DNA of 7,914 bases from an uncultured Clostridia bacterium (lineage in GTDB: Bacteria; Bacillota; Clostridia; Christensenellales; Borkfalkiaceae), in the NCBI GenBank assembly GCA_946627905.1, contig CAMOVY010000050.1, forward strand, positions 1 to 7,914. Direction: 5' to 3'. Below, one piece after another: positions 1 through 5,892 of this stretch. Numbering within the stretch: position 1 is the stretch's first letter; each line of letters begins with the position of its first letter. The notes beneath the pieces are model-generated. The model had not been told where the DNA came from, ran no database searches, and saw nothing but the letters and a program-made list of their open reading frames with translations. The position numbers were made by a program, and so were the translations under genes.

Positions 1-929
1 CGCACAATATCGAGTGTTTTAAAAAGCAGATGTCGCGTTTTATCAGTTTCGAGGGCGAAAACGGCGCGATCATAGCGAACAACGCCGACTGGCTGTTAAA
101 TCTCAATTACGTAGATTTTCTGCGCGATATCGGCGTGTATTTTTCGGTCAATAAGATGCTCACCGCCGAATGCTTTAAACAGCGTATGGAAAAGGGATTG
201 ACGTTTTTCGAGTTCAACTATATGTTGATGCAAGGTTATGATTTCCTCGTTCTCAATAAAAAATACGGCTGTTCGCTCGAAGTCGGCGGCGACGATCAGT
301 GGTCGAATATGCTCGCGGGCGTGGATCTTATAAGGCGCAAAGAGCAGTAAGACGCGTATTGCCTTACTTGCACGCTGCTACTTAACAGCGAGGGCAAGAA
401 GATGGGAAAAACGCAGAAAGGCGCGCTCTGGCTCGACGAAAACAAGTGTTCGGTTTACGATTTTTATCAGTATTTCAGAAACGTAGAGGACGTAAAGGTG
501 GCGGAATGTATGCGACTTCTGACCTTTATGGATATGGAGGAGATCGAGGAACTGACTAAATATAACGACGAGAGGATGAACGCGGCGAAAGAGCGGCTTG
601 CGTTCGAGATAACCAAACTCGTCCACGGCGAAGAAAAGGCGCTTGCCGCGGCAAAGCAGGCGAAAGCGGCGTTCGGCGGCGGCAGCGCGGAAGATATGCC
701 GTCTTTCACCGTAGATAAAAACACGGAATTTATAAGCGACGTGATGACGCTTTGCGGGCTTGCCAAATCCAAGGGCGAAGCGAAACGGCTTATAGAAGGC
801 GGCGGCGTTTCGGTAAACGACGATAAAATTTCCGACCCGTTCGCCAAAATTTCCGACGGCGCTAAAGCGGAAGGTAGTTTTATTCTTCACAAAGGCAAAA
901 AGGCACACGTCAAAATTATTCTTAAATGA
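1..929 (+). pseudogene. tyrS: Tyrosyl-tRNA synthetase, 5' end outside window, interrupted by an in-frame TAA
   Basis: TyrRS charges tRNA-Tyr with tyrosine in the cytoplasm (class I synthetase). The window lacks roughly the first 100 residues, including the expected HIGH-like motif. The reading frame begins at base 3. Visible signatures in order are NADWL (81-95), GGDDQWSN of the tyrosine-binding/catalytic fold (285-308), the KMSKS-equivalent KKMGKT (396-413), an anticodon-binding helical region, and a C-terminal S4 RNA-binding domain (about 732-890, with SKGEAKRLIEGGGVSVND). A TAA at 348-350 interrupts the frame between RRKEQ and DAYCLT. Both sides stay in the same frame, so this is a base substitution and not a frameshift. 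In relatives a sense codon, often Lys or Gly-Lys, would be expected here. A nearby Pro-to-Thr difference (LTCTLLL) also looks unusual. A product starting at the ATG at 402 would lack the Rossmann fold and could not aminoacylate. The gene ends by overlapping the next gene by 4 bp (ATGA). The family call is very sure. Whether the stop is real is not known. Confidence 0.9.
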
Positions 930-1543
930 CTTGCTTTAAAACGGTAGTGGGCGAAGCGGAAAGCGTTTCGGTTATAGAGCGTTCCAAGTTTATCTGCCTT
1001 ATAAAAGGTATAAACGACGAGACGGAGGCGAAAGAGTTTATAACAAGCGCTCGCAAAAGATACCCGCTTGCAACCCACTATTGCTACGCATATATTGCGG
1101 ACGAAAACGGACTTAATCAGAAGTTTTCCGACGACGGCGAACCGCACGGCACGGCGGGGCAGCCTATACTTAACGCGCTTAAAAGTCAGGGCGTATATAA
1201 AACGGTAGCCGTAGTGGTAAGATATTTCGGCGGCATAAAACTCGGCACGGGTGGGCTCTCGCGCGCGTACGGCGGTGCGGCGGCGGAAACGCTTAAAAAC
1301 GCCGATATCCGCACCTATTCCGCGGCGGAGTTTTATAAAATAGAGCTGTCTTACGCGCAGTATAAAAAGTTTTCGGGGCTATCGGGCGATTTCAAGACGG
1401 TTGGCATAGAGTACGGCGACGGCGTGTCGGTTAAAATAGCCGTAAAGCAGGAAGATGCGGAGACGTTTTTGAAAAATACGGCGGAAACGTTCGGTGGGGA
1501 AGTTGTAGCGGAAAAAGTCGGGACGGGATACTTCGCGTTTTAG
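926..1543 (+). CDS. yigZ: YigZ/IMPACT family protein (UPF0029 with DUF1949)
   Basis: This 205-residue protein has the usual length and layout of the YigZ/YvyE family. The N-terminal IMPACT (UPF0029) domain, about residues 15-125, carries SDDGEPHGTAGQP (68-80) and VRYFGGIKLGTGGL (98-111), the two most conserved motifs. A ferredoxin-like DUF1949 domain follows (about 138-200). The eukaryotic relative IMPACT modulates the eIF2alpha kinase GCN2 pathway. The bacterial role is not firmly known, though RNA or ribosome contact is often proposed. The start ATG lies in the ATGA overlap with the tyrS stop and has no Shine-Dalgarno site, so translation is probably coupled to tyrS. That coupling would be weakened if the tyrS stop at 348 is real. 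The family call is secure and the function unsettled. Confidence 0.93.
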   Translation: MTCFKTVVGEAESVSVIERSKFICLIKGINDETEAKEFITSARKRYPLATHYCYAYIADENGLNQKFSDDGEPHGTAGQPILNALKSQGVYKTVAVVVRYFGGIKLGTGGLSRAYGGAAAETLKNADIRTYSAAEFYKIELSYAQYKKFSGLSGDFKTVGIEYGDGVSVKIAVKQEDAETFLKNTAETFGGEVVAEKVGTGYFAF

Positions 1544-1561
1544 CCGCGTTAAATTAACGGT

Positions 1562-2173
1562 ATGCAGAAAATTACACAGATATCCGCGCAGGAAAAAAAC
1601 AAAGAGCGGGCGAATATTTATATCGACGGGGAGTTTTACGTCGGCGTTTCTCTTGAAACGGTGCTGAAACTGCGTTTAAAAGTCGGCGATAACGTTGACG
1701 GCGACAGACTTTCCGAAATAGTGGCGGAAGCGGAACGTGTGGACGCTATGGCAAAAGCTGCGGACTACGCGCTTAAAACGCTGAAAACCAAAAGACAAGT
1801 CAAAGATTACCTTATAAAAAAAGGGTATTCGGAAGAAATCGCGTGGCAATGCGTGGATAAACTGAAAGAATACGGGTATATAGACGATAAGGAGTATTCC
1901 AAAAGGTTTATAGAAAGCACGTCCAAAACGCAGGGCAGACGGCTTATCGAATACAAACTTATGACAAAGGGTGTCAAAAAAGAAGATATTGCCGCCGCAT
2001 ACGAAACCGCGGAGACGGACGACAGGGAAAACGCAAGGGGTTTAGCGGAAAAATATCTCCGCAACAAAGAAATTACCAAAGAAAACGTATTAAAAACGTA
2101 TAAATATCTTATAGGCAGGGGTTTTTCTTACGAACAGGCGGATTACGCCGTCGCACTTTTCAGGGAAGATTAA
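1562..2173 (+). CDS. recX: Regulatory protein RecX
   Basis: RecX binds RecA filaments and limits or tunes their recombinase and LexA-coprotease activity. The 203-residue protein matches the length of Gram-positive RecX. The N-terminal part (1-55) is a small extension with YIDGEFYVGVS. The rest is a set of three-helix repeats, shown by LKTKRQVKDYLIKKGYS (about 74-90), LKEYGYIDDKEYSKRFIES (101-119), the GRRLIEYKLMTKGV segment (125-138) and a final GRGFSYEQADYAV repeat (185-197). It starts 18 bp after yigZ with no convincing Shine-Dalgarno site and ends 5 bp before the next gene, so it lies inside the operon. recA is not in the window; recX next to recA is common but not universal. Confidence 0.92.
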   Translation: MQKITQISAQEKNKERANIYIDGEFYVGVSLETVLKLRLKVGDNVDGDRLSEIVAEAERVDAMAKAADYALKTLKTKRQVKDYLIKKGYSEEIAWQCVDKLKEYGYIDDKEYSKRFIESTSKTQGRRLIEYKLMTKGVKKEDIAAAYETAETDDRENARGLAEKYLRNKEITKENVLKTYKYLIGRGFSYEQADYAVALFRED

Positions 2174-2178
2174 AGATT

Positions 2179-3615
2179 ATGGAACGGATTTTATCCGTCG
2201 GCGAAATGCGCGCGGCGGACGAGTATACAATCAATACGCTTGGCGTTTCGGGCGAAATTCTGATATCACGCGCGGGCGAAGCCGTCGCGCAGGAAATTTT
2301 AAAGCGGTTTAAGGGCGGCAGGGTTTTAGTCTGCACGGGTAAAGGCAATAACGGCGAAGACGGCAAAGTCGTCGCGAAAATTCTTTCAGCCGTTCACGGG
2401 TTTTCCGTGTCGACTTTCAGCGCCGAAGTGGGATTTTTCAAGATTTTCGAAAAGAAATTCGACATTATAGTGGACTGTCTGTTCGGCACGGGGCTGAATA
2501 AGGAAATAACGGGCAGATATAAAACGGCGGTAGAAAAAATCAACGAAAGCGGCGCGTTTATTATATCCTGCGATATTCCGAGCGGGATAAACGGCGACAG
2601 CGGGAAAGTTATGGGCGTGGCGGTAAAAGCAAACCTTACCGTCGCTATTCAGGAATACAAACTCGGGCATTTTTTGAACGAAGGCGTGGATTATTCGGGC
2701 AAAGTAATCGCTAAAGACATAGGCATAAGCGTATGGACGGATACCTGCGCTAACCGTATAACGGATAAGGACGCCGCGTTGCTTTTCAAAAAAAGACCGC
2801 GCAATATACATAAAGGCGATTGCGGAAAAATCGCGGTTATCGGCGGCAGTAAAAGTTATTCGGGCAGCGTAATGCTGTCGCATAACGCGCTTACCGCGTA
2901 TAAAACGGGCGCGGGGTATGCGGCGATTGCCGTTCCCGACTGTATATTTAACGTGGTTGCGGGCGTACACCCCGAGTGTATAATACATTGTTTGCCCGAC
3001 GACGGCAACGGCATTGTTTTTGACGAGAGCGCGTTAAAGCCGCTTTTGGAGTATGACGCCATAGCCTTCGGTATGGGCGCGGGCGCGACGGCAGAAACAT
3101 ATAAAATTCTTTCGTATCTTATAAAGAACTACACGGGCAGACTTTTAATCGACGCCGACGGCATAAACTCGCTTGCGCTTTTCGGCAAGGAAATTCTAAA
3201 AGATAAAAAGTGCGAAATAGTCCTTACCCCGCACGTAGGCGAATTTGCAAGGCTTTCGGGCAAGAGTAAAGAAGAGATTTTAATAGACCCGATAGGTTTG
3301 GCAAAAGACTTTGCAAAGGAGTACGGCATAACGCTTTTACTTAAAAACGCGGTAAGCGTTATAACCGACGGAACAAAAACGGTGCTGAATACCACGGGGG
3401 ATGCGGGTATGGCAAAAGGCGGTAGCGGAGACGTGCTTTCGGGCTTTGCCGCGGGGCTTTTAGATAGGAACGAAGAGCCATTTTTCTGCGTTGCAGTTGC
3501 GGCGTATCTTTTTGGGAAAGCGGGGGAAATCGCCGCGAAAGAACAGAATTCTTATACCATAACGGCGACCGATTTGATAGCGGCACTACCAAAAGCGATA
3601 AATAAAGTTTTATAA
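2179..3615 (+). CDS. nnr: Bifunctional NAD(P)H-hydrate epimerase / ADP-dependent NAD(P)H-hydrate dehydratase
   Basis: This cofactor-repair enzyme rescues damaged NADH and NADPH. The N-terminal YjeF_N domain interconverts R- and S-NAD(P)HX. The C-terminal ribokinase-like domain dehydrates S-NAD(P)HX, using ADP in bacteria. The 478 residues fit the fused form. Epimerase domain (1-210): GKGNNGEDG (54-62), CLFGTGL (100-106) and DIPSGINGD (132-140, with the expected catalytic Asp132). Dehydratase domain (about 211-478): KGDCGKIAVIGGS (212-224), GMGAG (298-302), DADGIN (325-330), LTPHVGE (349-355) and GGSGDVLSG (414-422, with catalytic Asp418). Two motif positions differ from the usual form: NNGGDG has Glu at the fourth place, and the GNxGMA motif reads GDAGMA (407-412). 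All expected catalytic Asp residues are present, so activity is likely. The gene follows recX after 5 bp with only a weak purine stretch as ribosome-binding site. Confidence 0.95.
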   Translation: MERILSVGEMRAADEYTINTLGVSGEILISRAGEAVAQEILKRFKGGRVLVCTGKGNNGEDGKVVAKILSAVHGFSVSTFSAEVGFFKIFEKKFDIIVDCLFGTGLNKEITGRYKTAVEKINESGAFIISCDIPSGINGDSGKVMGVAVKANLTVAIQEYKLGHFLNEGVDYSGKVIAKDIGISVWTDTCANRITDKDAALLFKKRPRNIHKGDCGKIAVIGGSKSYSGSVMLSHNALTAYKTGAGYAAIAVPDCIFNVVAGVHPECIIHCLPDDGNGIVFDESALKPLLEYDAIAFGMGAGATAETYKILSYLIKNYTGRLLIDADGINSLALFGKEILKDKKCEIVLTPHVGEFARLSGKSKEEILIDPIGLAKDFAKEYGITLLLKNAVSVITDGTKTVLNTTGDAGMAKGGSGDVLSGFAAGLLDRNEEPFFCVAVAAYLFGKAGEIAAKEQNSYTITATDLIAALPKAINKVL

Positions 3616-3649
3616 TATTAAAAACTTAAATTATAAGGAGCAAAAAAAA

Positions 3650-4111
3650 ATGAAATGTATGTATTGCGGCTGTATCGACAGTAAAGTAATCGATTCCCGC
3701 ACGACTGAAGACGGAACGAGTATAAGGAGAAGACGCGAGTGCATAAATTGCGGCAGACGTTTTACTACTTACGAAACAGTGGAAAACACGCCGATATTCG
3801 TTATTAAGTCGGGCGGTGTACGGCAGGCGTTCGACCCGAACAAGATAAAGGCGGGCATAATAAAGGCGTGCGAAAAGCGCCCCGTTGCAGCGAGCGATAT
3901 AGACAAACTCGTCGCCGATATCCAGAAAAAGATATACAACTCTCTCGTTCAGGAAATTTCCAGCAAGGAAATAGGGGAAATGGTCTGTGAAGGATTAAAG
4001 GAAATAGACGAAGTGGCGTACGTGCGCTTTGCGTCCGTGTACCGTTCGTTTACCGATACTTCTTCGTTTATGAAAGAGTTGGAAAAGATGGTTAAAAAAG
4101 AGAAAAAATAA
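3650..4111 (+). CDS. nrdR: Transcriptional repressor NrdR
   Basis: NrdR is a zinc- and nucleotide-binding repressor of ribonucleotide reductase genes. Its ATP-cone senses dATP and ATP, and it binds NrdR boxes upstream of nrd operons. The 153 residues match the family length. A zinc ribbon is formed by Cys3, Cys6, Cys31 and Cys34 (CMYC and CINC), with the arginine-rich IRRRRE stretch between. The ATP-cone covers about 48-138 and includes FDPNKIKAGI and a VAYVRFASVYRSF end. An extra Cys at position 8 replaces the more usual His of CxxCGH. The start is supported by AAGGAG at 3635-3640. It lies 34 bp after nnr and 18 bp before the dCMP deaminase gene. No NrdR box was seen in the window, so the targets are elsewhere. 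Confidence 0.97.
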   Translation: MKCMYCGCIDSKVIDSRTTEDGTSIRRRRECINCGRRFTTYETVENTPIFVIKSGGVRQAFDPNKIKAGIIKACEKRPVAASDIDKLVADIQKKIYNSLVQEISSKEIGEMVCEGLKEIDEVAYVRFASVYRSFTDTSSFMKELEKMVKKEKK

Positions 4112-4129
4112 ATTAAAAGGTGTATTACT

Positions 4130-4585
4130 ATGGATAAGTGGGATGAAAGATTTATGAATTTGGCGGAAACGGTCGCGGGGTGGTCGAGTTGTTATCAGGA
4201 AAACCGCCACGTCGGCGCGGTCGCGGTACGCGATAAAAGAATAATAACGACGGGCTATAACGGCGCGCCTTCGGGGATAGAGAGTTGTGCGGAACGCGGG
4301 GAGTGCCTGCGCCGCGTAAGAAATATCGCAAGCGGCACGATGCAGGAAGTGTGCTACGCCGTTCACGCCGAACAGAACGCGATAATTCAGGCGGCAAAAC
4401 TCGGCGTAAGTTTAGAGGGGGCGACGATGTACGTTACCCATCAGCCGTGCGTTATCTGTACGCGTATGATAATCAATTCTGGCATAAAGCGGGTAATATA
4501 TAAAAACGGATATCCCGACCCGTTCGCTTTGGAACTGTTTAAGCAGTCGGACGTGGAACTTATAAAATATTCCGATTTAAAATAG
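4130..4585 (+). CDS. comEB: Deoxycytidylate (dCMP) deaminase, ComEB type
   Basis: The enzyme deaminates dCMP to dUMP, feeding thymidylate synthase, and belongs to the zinc-dependent cytidine deaminase superfamily. The 151 residues are normal for the family. Zinc and catalytic residues are visible: His79 and Glu81 in HAEQNAI (79-85), and Cys107 and Cys110 in PCVIC (106-110). The TGYNGAPSG stretch (41-49) is the typical substrate-site motif that separates dCMP deaminases from cytidine or guanine deaminases. AAAAGGTG at 4115-4122 is a good Shine-Dalgarno site. The gene is probably co-transcribed with nrdR; together they suggest a small dNTP-supply unit. No hairpin terminator is visible after it, so some read-through into the S10 leader is possible. 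The symbol follows the Bacillus naming; a role in competence is not implied. Confidence 0.94.
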   Translation: MDKWDERFMNLAETVAGWSSCYQENRHVGAVAVRDKRIITTGYNGAPSGIESCAERGECLRRVRNIASGTMQEVCYAVHAEQNAIIQAAKLGVSLEGATMYVTHQPCVICTRMIINSGIKRVIYKNGYPDPFALELFKQSDVELIKYSDLK

Positions 4586-4587
4586 TC

Positions 4588-4625
4588 AAAAAAATAAAAA
4601 AAATTATGGAAAATCTTTGAAAATC
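4588..4625 (+). promoter_or_regulatory. A-tract, UP-element-like region
   Basis: Four A-runs lie directly upstream of the S10 promoter: A7 at 4588-4594, A8 at 4596-4603, and A4 at 4610-4613 and 4620-4623. The last two sit in a direct repeat GAAAATC (4609-4615 and 4619-4625) with a 10-bp period. The spacing is roughly one helical turn. Such tracts can bend DNA or contact the RNA polymerase alpha C-terminal domain and raise promoter strength. The function is inferred from position and composition only. Confidence 0.5.
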
Positions 4626-4627
4626 GT

Positions 4628-4657
4628 TTGACAAAGCCTTGATTATGCTGTTATAAT
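4628..4657 (+). promoter_or_regulatory. Sigma-A type promoter of the S10 operon (extended -10)
   Basis: A perfect -35 TTGACA (4628-4633) and a perfect -10 TATAAT (4652-4657) are separated by 18 bp. A TGn extended -10 element lies at 4649-4651. Transcription would start near 4662-4666. This places about 240 nt of untranslated leader before rpsJ. It is by far the best promoter seen in the window and fits the high expression of ribosomal proteins. Confidence 0.88.
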
Positions 4658-4678
4658 GTTTAGGCTGTGTAATTTGGG

Positions 4679-4731
4679 TTGAGACGGGAAGTTACTTAAT
4701 TCAGGTTCTGAAAGATAATTTCCGTTGACAA
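4679..4731 (+). other. Long-range RNA stem with inner hairpin in the S10 leader
   Basis: Bases 4683-4690 pair with 4719-4726 as eight continuous pairs, two of them G-U (core ACGGGAA with TTTCCGT). A short outer helix TTG/CAA (4679-4681 with 4729-4731) extends it across a small internal loop. Inside, TTCAG (4700-4704) pairs with CTGAA (4708-4712) around a GTT loop. The unpaired sides are AT-rich. This could be the ligand-binding domain of the leader. The pairing was found by eye and no energy was calculated. Confidence 0.5.
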
Positions 4732-4736
4732 ATGTG

Positions 4737-4750
4737 GGGGCGTTGACCCC
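4737..4750 (+). other. G4/C4 hairpin in the S10 leader
   Basis: GGGG (4737-4740) pairs perfectly with CCCC (4747-4750) around a six-base loop CGTTGA. It sits directly between the long-range stem and the segment that could pair with the terminator's 5' arm. Extending it with wobble pairs on its 3' side would use bases 4751-4754, which also belong to the proposed antiterminator. Confidence 0.5.
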
Positions 4751-4781
4751 TGCGACTAACTGAAACGAAGAGAATCCGAAG

Positions 4782-4826
4782 TCATTCGCAGCGACTTGTA
4801 AATAAGTATCGGCGAATGATTTTTTT
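4782..4826 (+). terminator. Intrinsic terminator (attenuator) upstream of rpsJ
   Basis: TCATTCGC (4782-4789) and GCGAATGA (4812-4819) form a perfect 8-bp stem followed at once by seven T (4820-4826). The 22-base interior folds further: CGA/TCG and CTT/AAG pair (4792-4797 with 4804-4811, two bases bulged) around a GTAAAT loop. This is a classic rho-independent terminator. It lies about 120 nt after the likely transcription start and 77 nt before the rpsJ start. It cannot be the terminator of comEB alone, because the strong promoter lies between them. Confidence 0.8.
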
Positions 4827-4903
4827 ATATCGGAAAACTCGACACACACGGAAAAGTTTACGGCAAATGCACGGTAAAAAGTTAGGATAAAAGGAGTAGA
4901 AAA

Positions 4904-5203
4904 ATGGCAGGACAGAAAATCAGAATTAAACTTATGTCTTACGACGTGGAAATGCTTGACGGCGCGGCGAAAAACATAGTGGAAACCATGCAGAAATCGG
5001 GTGCAAAAATCAGCGGACCTATTCCGCTTCCCACCGAGAAAGAGGTAATCACTATTCTTCGTTCCCCGCATAAGTACAAAGATTCGAGAGAACAATTTGA
5101 AATCAGAACGCACAAGAGACTTATAGATATATATTCGCCCAACATTAAACTTTTGGACAGTATACATCTTCCCGCAGGCGTAGATATCAAAATCAAACTG
5201 TAA
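4904..5203 (+). CDS. rpsJ: 30S ribosomal protein S10 (NusE)
   Basis: S10 is a 30S head protein. As NusE it pairs with NusB in transcription antitermination. Family signatures are clear: SGPIPLPTEKE (37-47), HKYKDSREQFE (56-66), RTHKRLIDI (68-76) and the C-terminal LPAGVDIKIKL. AAGGAG at 4891-4896 supports the start. At 99 residues it is about three shorter than typical Bacillota S10, and the gap lies around residues 78-90, where relatives have a longer PTxKTVDALMRLDLP-type loop. Position 15, usually His in the YDH motif, is Val (SYDV). These are in-frame differences with no sign of damage, so the protein is very likely functional. It is the first gene of the S10 operon, behind the attenuator-like leader. 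Confidence 0.98.
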   Translation: MAGQKIRIKLMSYDVEMLDGAAKNIVETMQKSGAKISGPIPLPTEKEVITILRSPHKYKDSREQFEIRTHKRLIDIYSPNIKLLDSIHLPAGVDIKIKL

Positions 5204-5248
5204 AAACGGTTTAAAACATTATATATATTACGGAGGTGAACTTTATCT

Positions 5249-5881
5249 ATGAATAAAGCAATCATTGGCAGAAAGTTGGGTATGACTCAATTATTCTCAA
5301 AAGACGGCAAGGTTATTCCCGTAACGGTGGTAGAGGCAGGTCCGTGCCCCGTCGTTCAGGTGAAAACTTTGGAAAGAGACGGATATTCCGCGGTAAAACT
5401 CGGGTTCTGTCAGGTAGACGAAAAAGAACTCAACAAACCGCAAGCGGGTTTGTTCAAGAAAACGGGCGTTGCTCCCTGCAAGGTTTTAAAAGAATTTAAA
5501 ATCGACGGTGCGGAGAGTATGGCGGTCGGAACGGTAATAGAATGCGACACTTTCGCGGCAGGCGATAAGGTAGACGTTTCGGGCATCACCAAAGGGCACG
5601 GCTTTACGGGCGTTATCAAAAGGTGGAACAATCACAGACTTAAAGAAACTCACGGCGTAGGTCCCGTACACAGGGAAGTAGGTTCTATGAGTGCGAACAG
5701 TTCGCCGTCAAGGGTTTTTAAAGGCAAAAAGATGCCCGGACAGTACGGACACGAAAACGTAACGATTTTGAATCTCGAAGTCGTCCGCGTAGACAAAGAA
5801 AGAAACGCTATTTTGGTTAAGGGCGCGATTCCGGGCCCTGTAAACGGAATAGTTTGCATACGCAACAGCGTTAAAGCGTAA
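5249..5881 (+). CDS. rplC: 50S ribosomal protein L3
   Basis: L3 nucleates 50S assembly and its long loop reaches toward the peptidyl transferase centre. The 210 residues are normal. The start IIGRKLGMTQLF (5-16), the TKGHGFTGVIKRW segment (114-126), SPSRVFKGKKMPGQYG (152-167) and VKGAIPGP (190-197) are typical. The central loop reads RLKETHGVGPVHREVGSM (130-147), where Bacillus-type L3 has an RGPMSHGS-type sequence. This looks like a lineage variant and not damage. A strong Shine-Dalgarno GGAGGTGA at 5232-5239 precedes the start. The 45-bp gap after rpsJ shows no terminator. Confidence 0.98.
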   Translation: MNKAIIGRKLGMTQLFSKDGKVIPVTVVEAGPCPVVQVKTLERDGYSAVKLGFCQVDEKELNKPQAGLFKKTGVAPCKVLKEFKIDGAESMAVGTVIECDTFAAGDKVDVSGITKGHGFTGVIKRWNNHRLKETHGVGPVHREVGSMSANSSPSRVFKGKKMPGQYGHENVTILNLEVVRVDKERNAILVKGAIPGPVNGIVCIRNSVKA

Positions 5882-5892
5882 GGAGAAAGATT

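Larger units (their letters stand above)
4663..4903 (+). ncRNA. Structured 5' leader of the S10 operon (candidate r-protein attenuator)
   Basis: Between the promoter and rpsJ lies about 240 nt with no convincing gene. It holds, in order, a long-range stem enclosing a small hairpin (4679-4731), a G4/C4 hairpin (4737-4750), a mostly purine linker (4758-4779), an intrinsic terminator (4782-4826), and about 65 nt of weakly structured sequence with the rpsJ Shine-Dalgarno AAGGAG at 4891-4896. A terminator inside the leader of its own operon implies premature termination that can be relieved. In gamma-proteobacteria the S10 operon is controlled by L4 binding the leader, and rplD is the third gene here. 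That L4 or another r-protein is the ligand is only inference. I do not recognise this RNA as a named class, and it lacks the T-box AGGGTGGNACCGCG signature. Confidence 0.6.

Noticed and set aside
378..908. Minus-strand open frame opposite tyrS
   Set aside because: It is a shadow of the GC-rich tyrS codons with no family features.
3611..3616. TATAAT at the end of nnr as a promoter for nrdR
   Set aside because: No recognisable -35 element at 16-18 bp (that place reads ACCAAA). The match in AT-rich sequence is not convincing, though a weak promoter cannot be excluded.
4285..4503. Plus-strand frame inside the dCMP deaminase gene
   Set aside because: It is out of frame with the real enzyme, has arginine-rich low-information sequence, and has no ribosome-binding site.
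4725..4730. Second TTGACA, and a repeated CGTTGAC (4723-4729 and 4741-4747)
   Set aside because: No -10 element lies at the right distance, and the repeat is short enough to be chance. The bases are used in the proposed leader stems.
4734..4763. Possible leader peptide from GTG (VGALTPATN) or a four-codon frame from the ATG at 4732
   Set aside because: No Shine-Dalgarno site, no run of regulatory codons, and the region is better explained by the G4/C4 hairpin.
4867..4890. Seven-codon open frame (MHGKKLG) ending just before the rpsJ Shine-Dalgarno site
   Set aside because: No ribosome-binding site precedes it and such short frames arise by chance. Its position is suggestive but not enough.
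4643..5167. Long open frame on the - strand across the S10 leader and rpsJ
   Set aside because: It is antisense to rpsJ, resembles no known protein, and covers a promoter-downstream leader with clear RNA structure.
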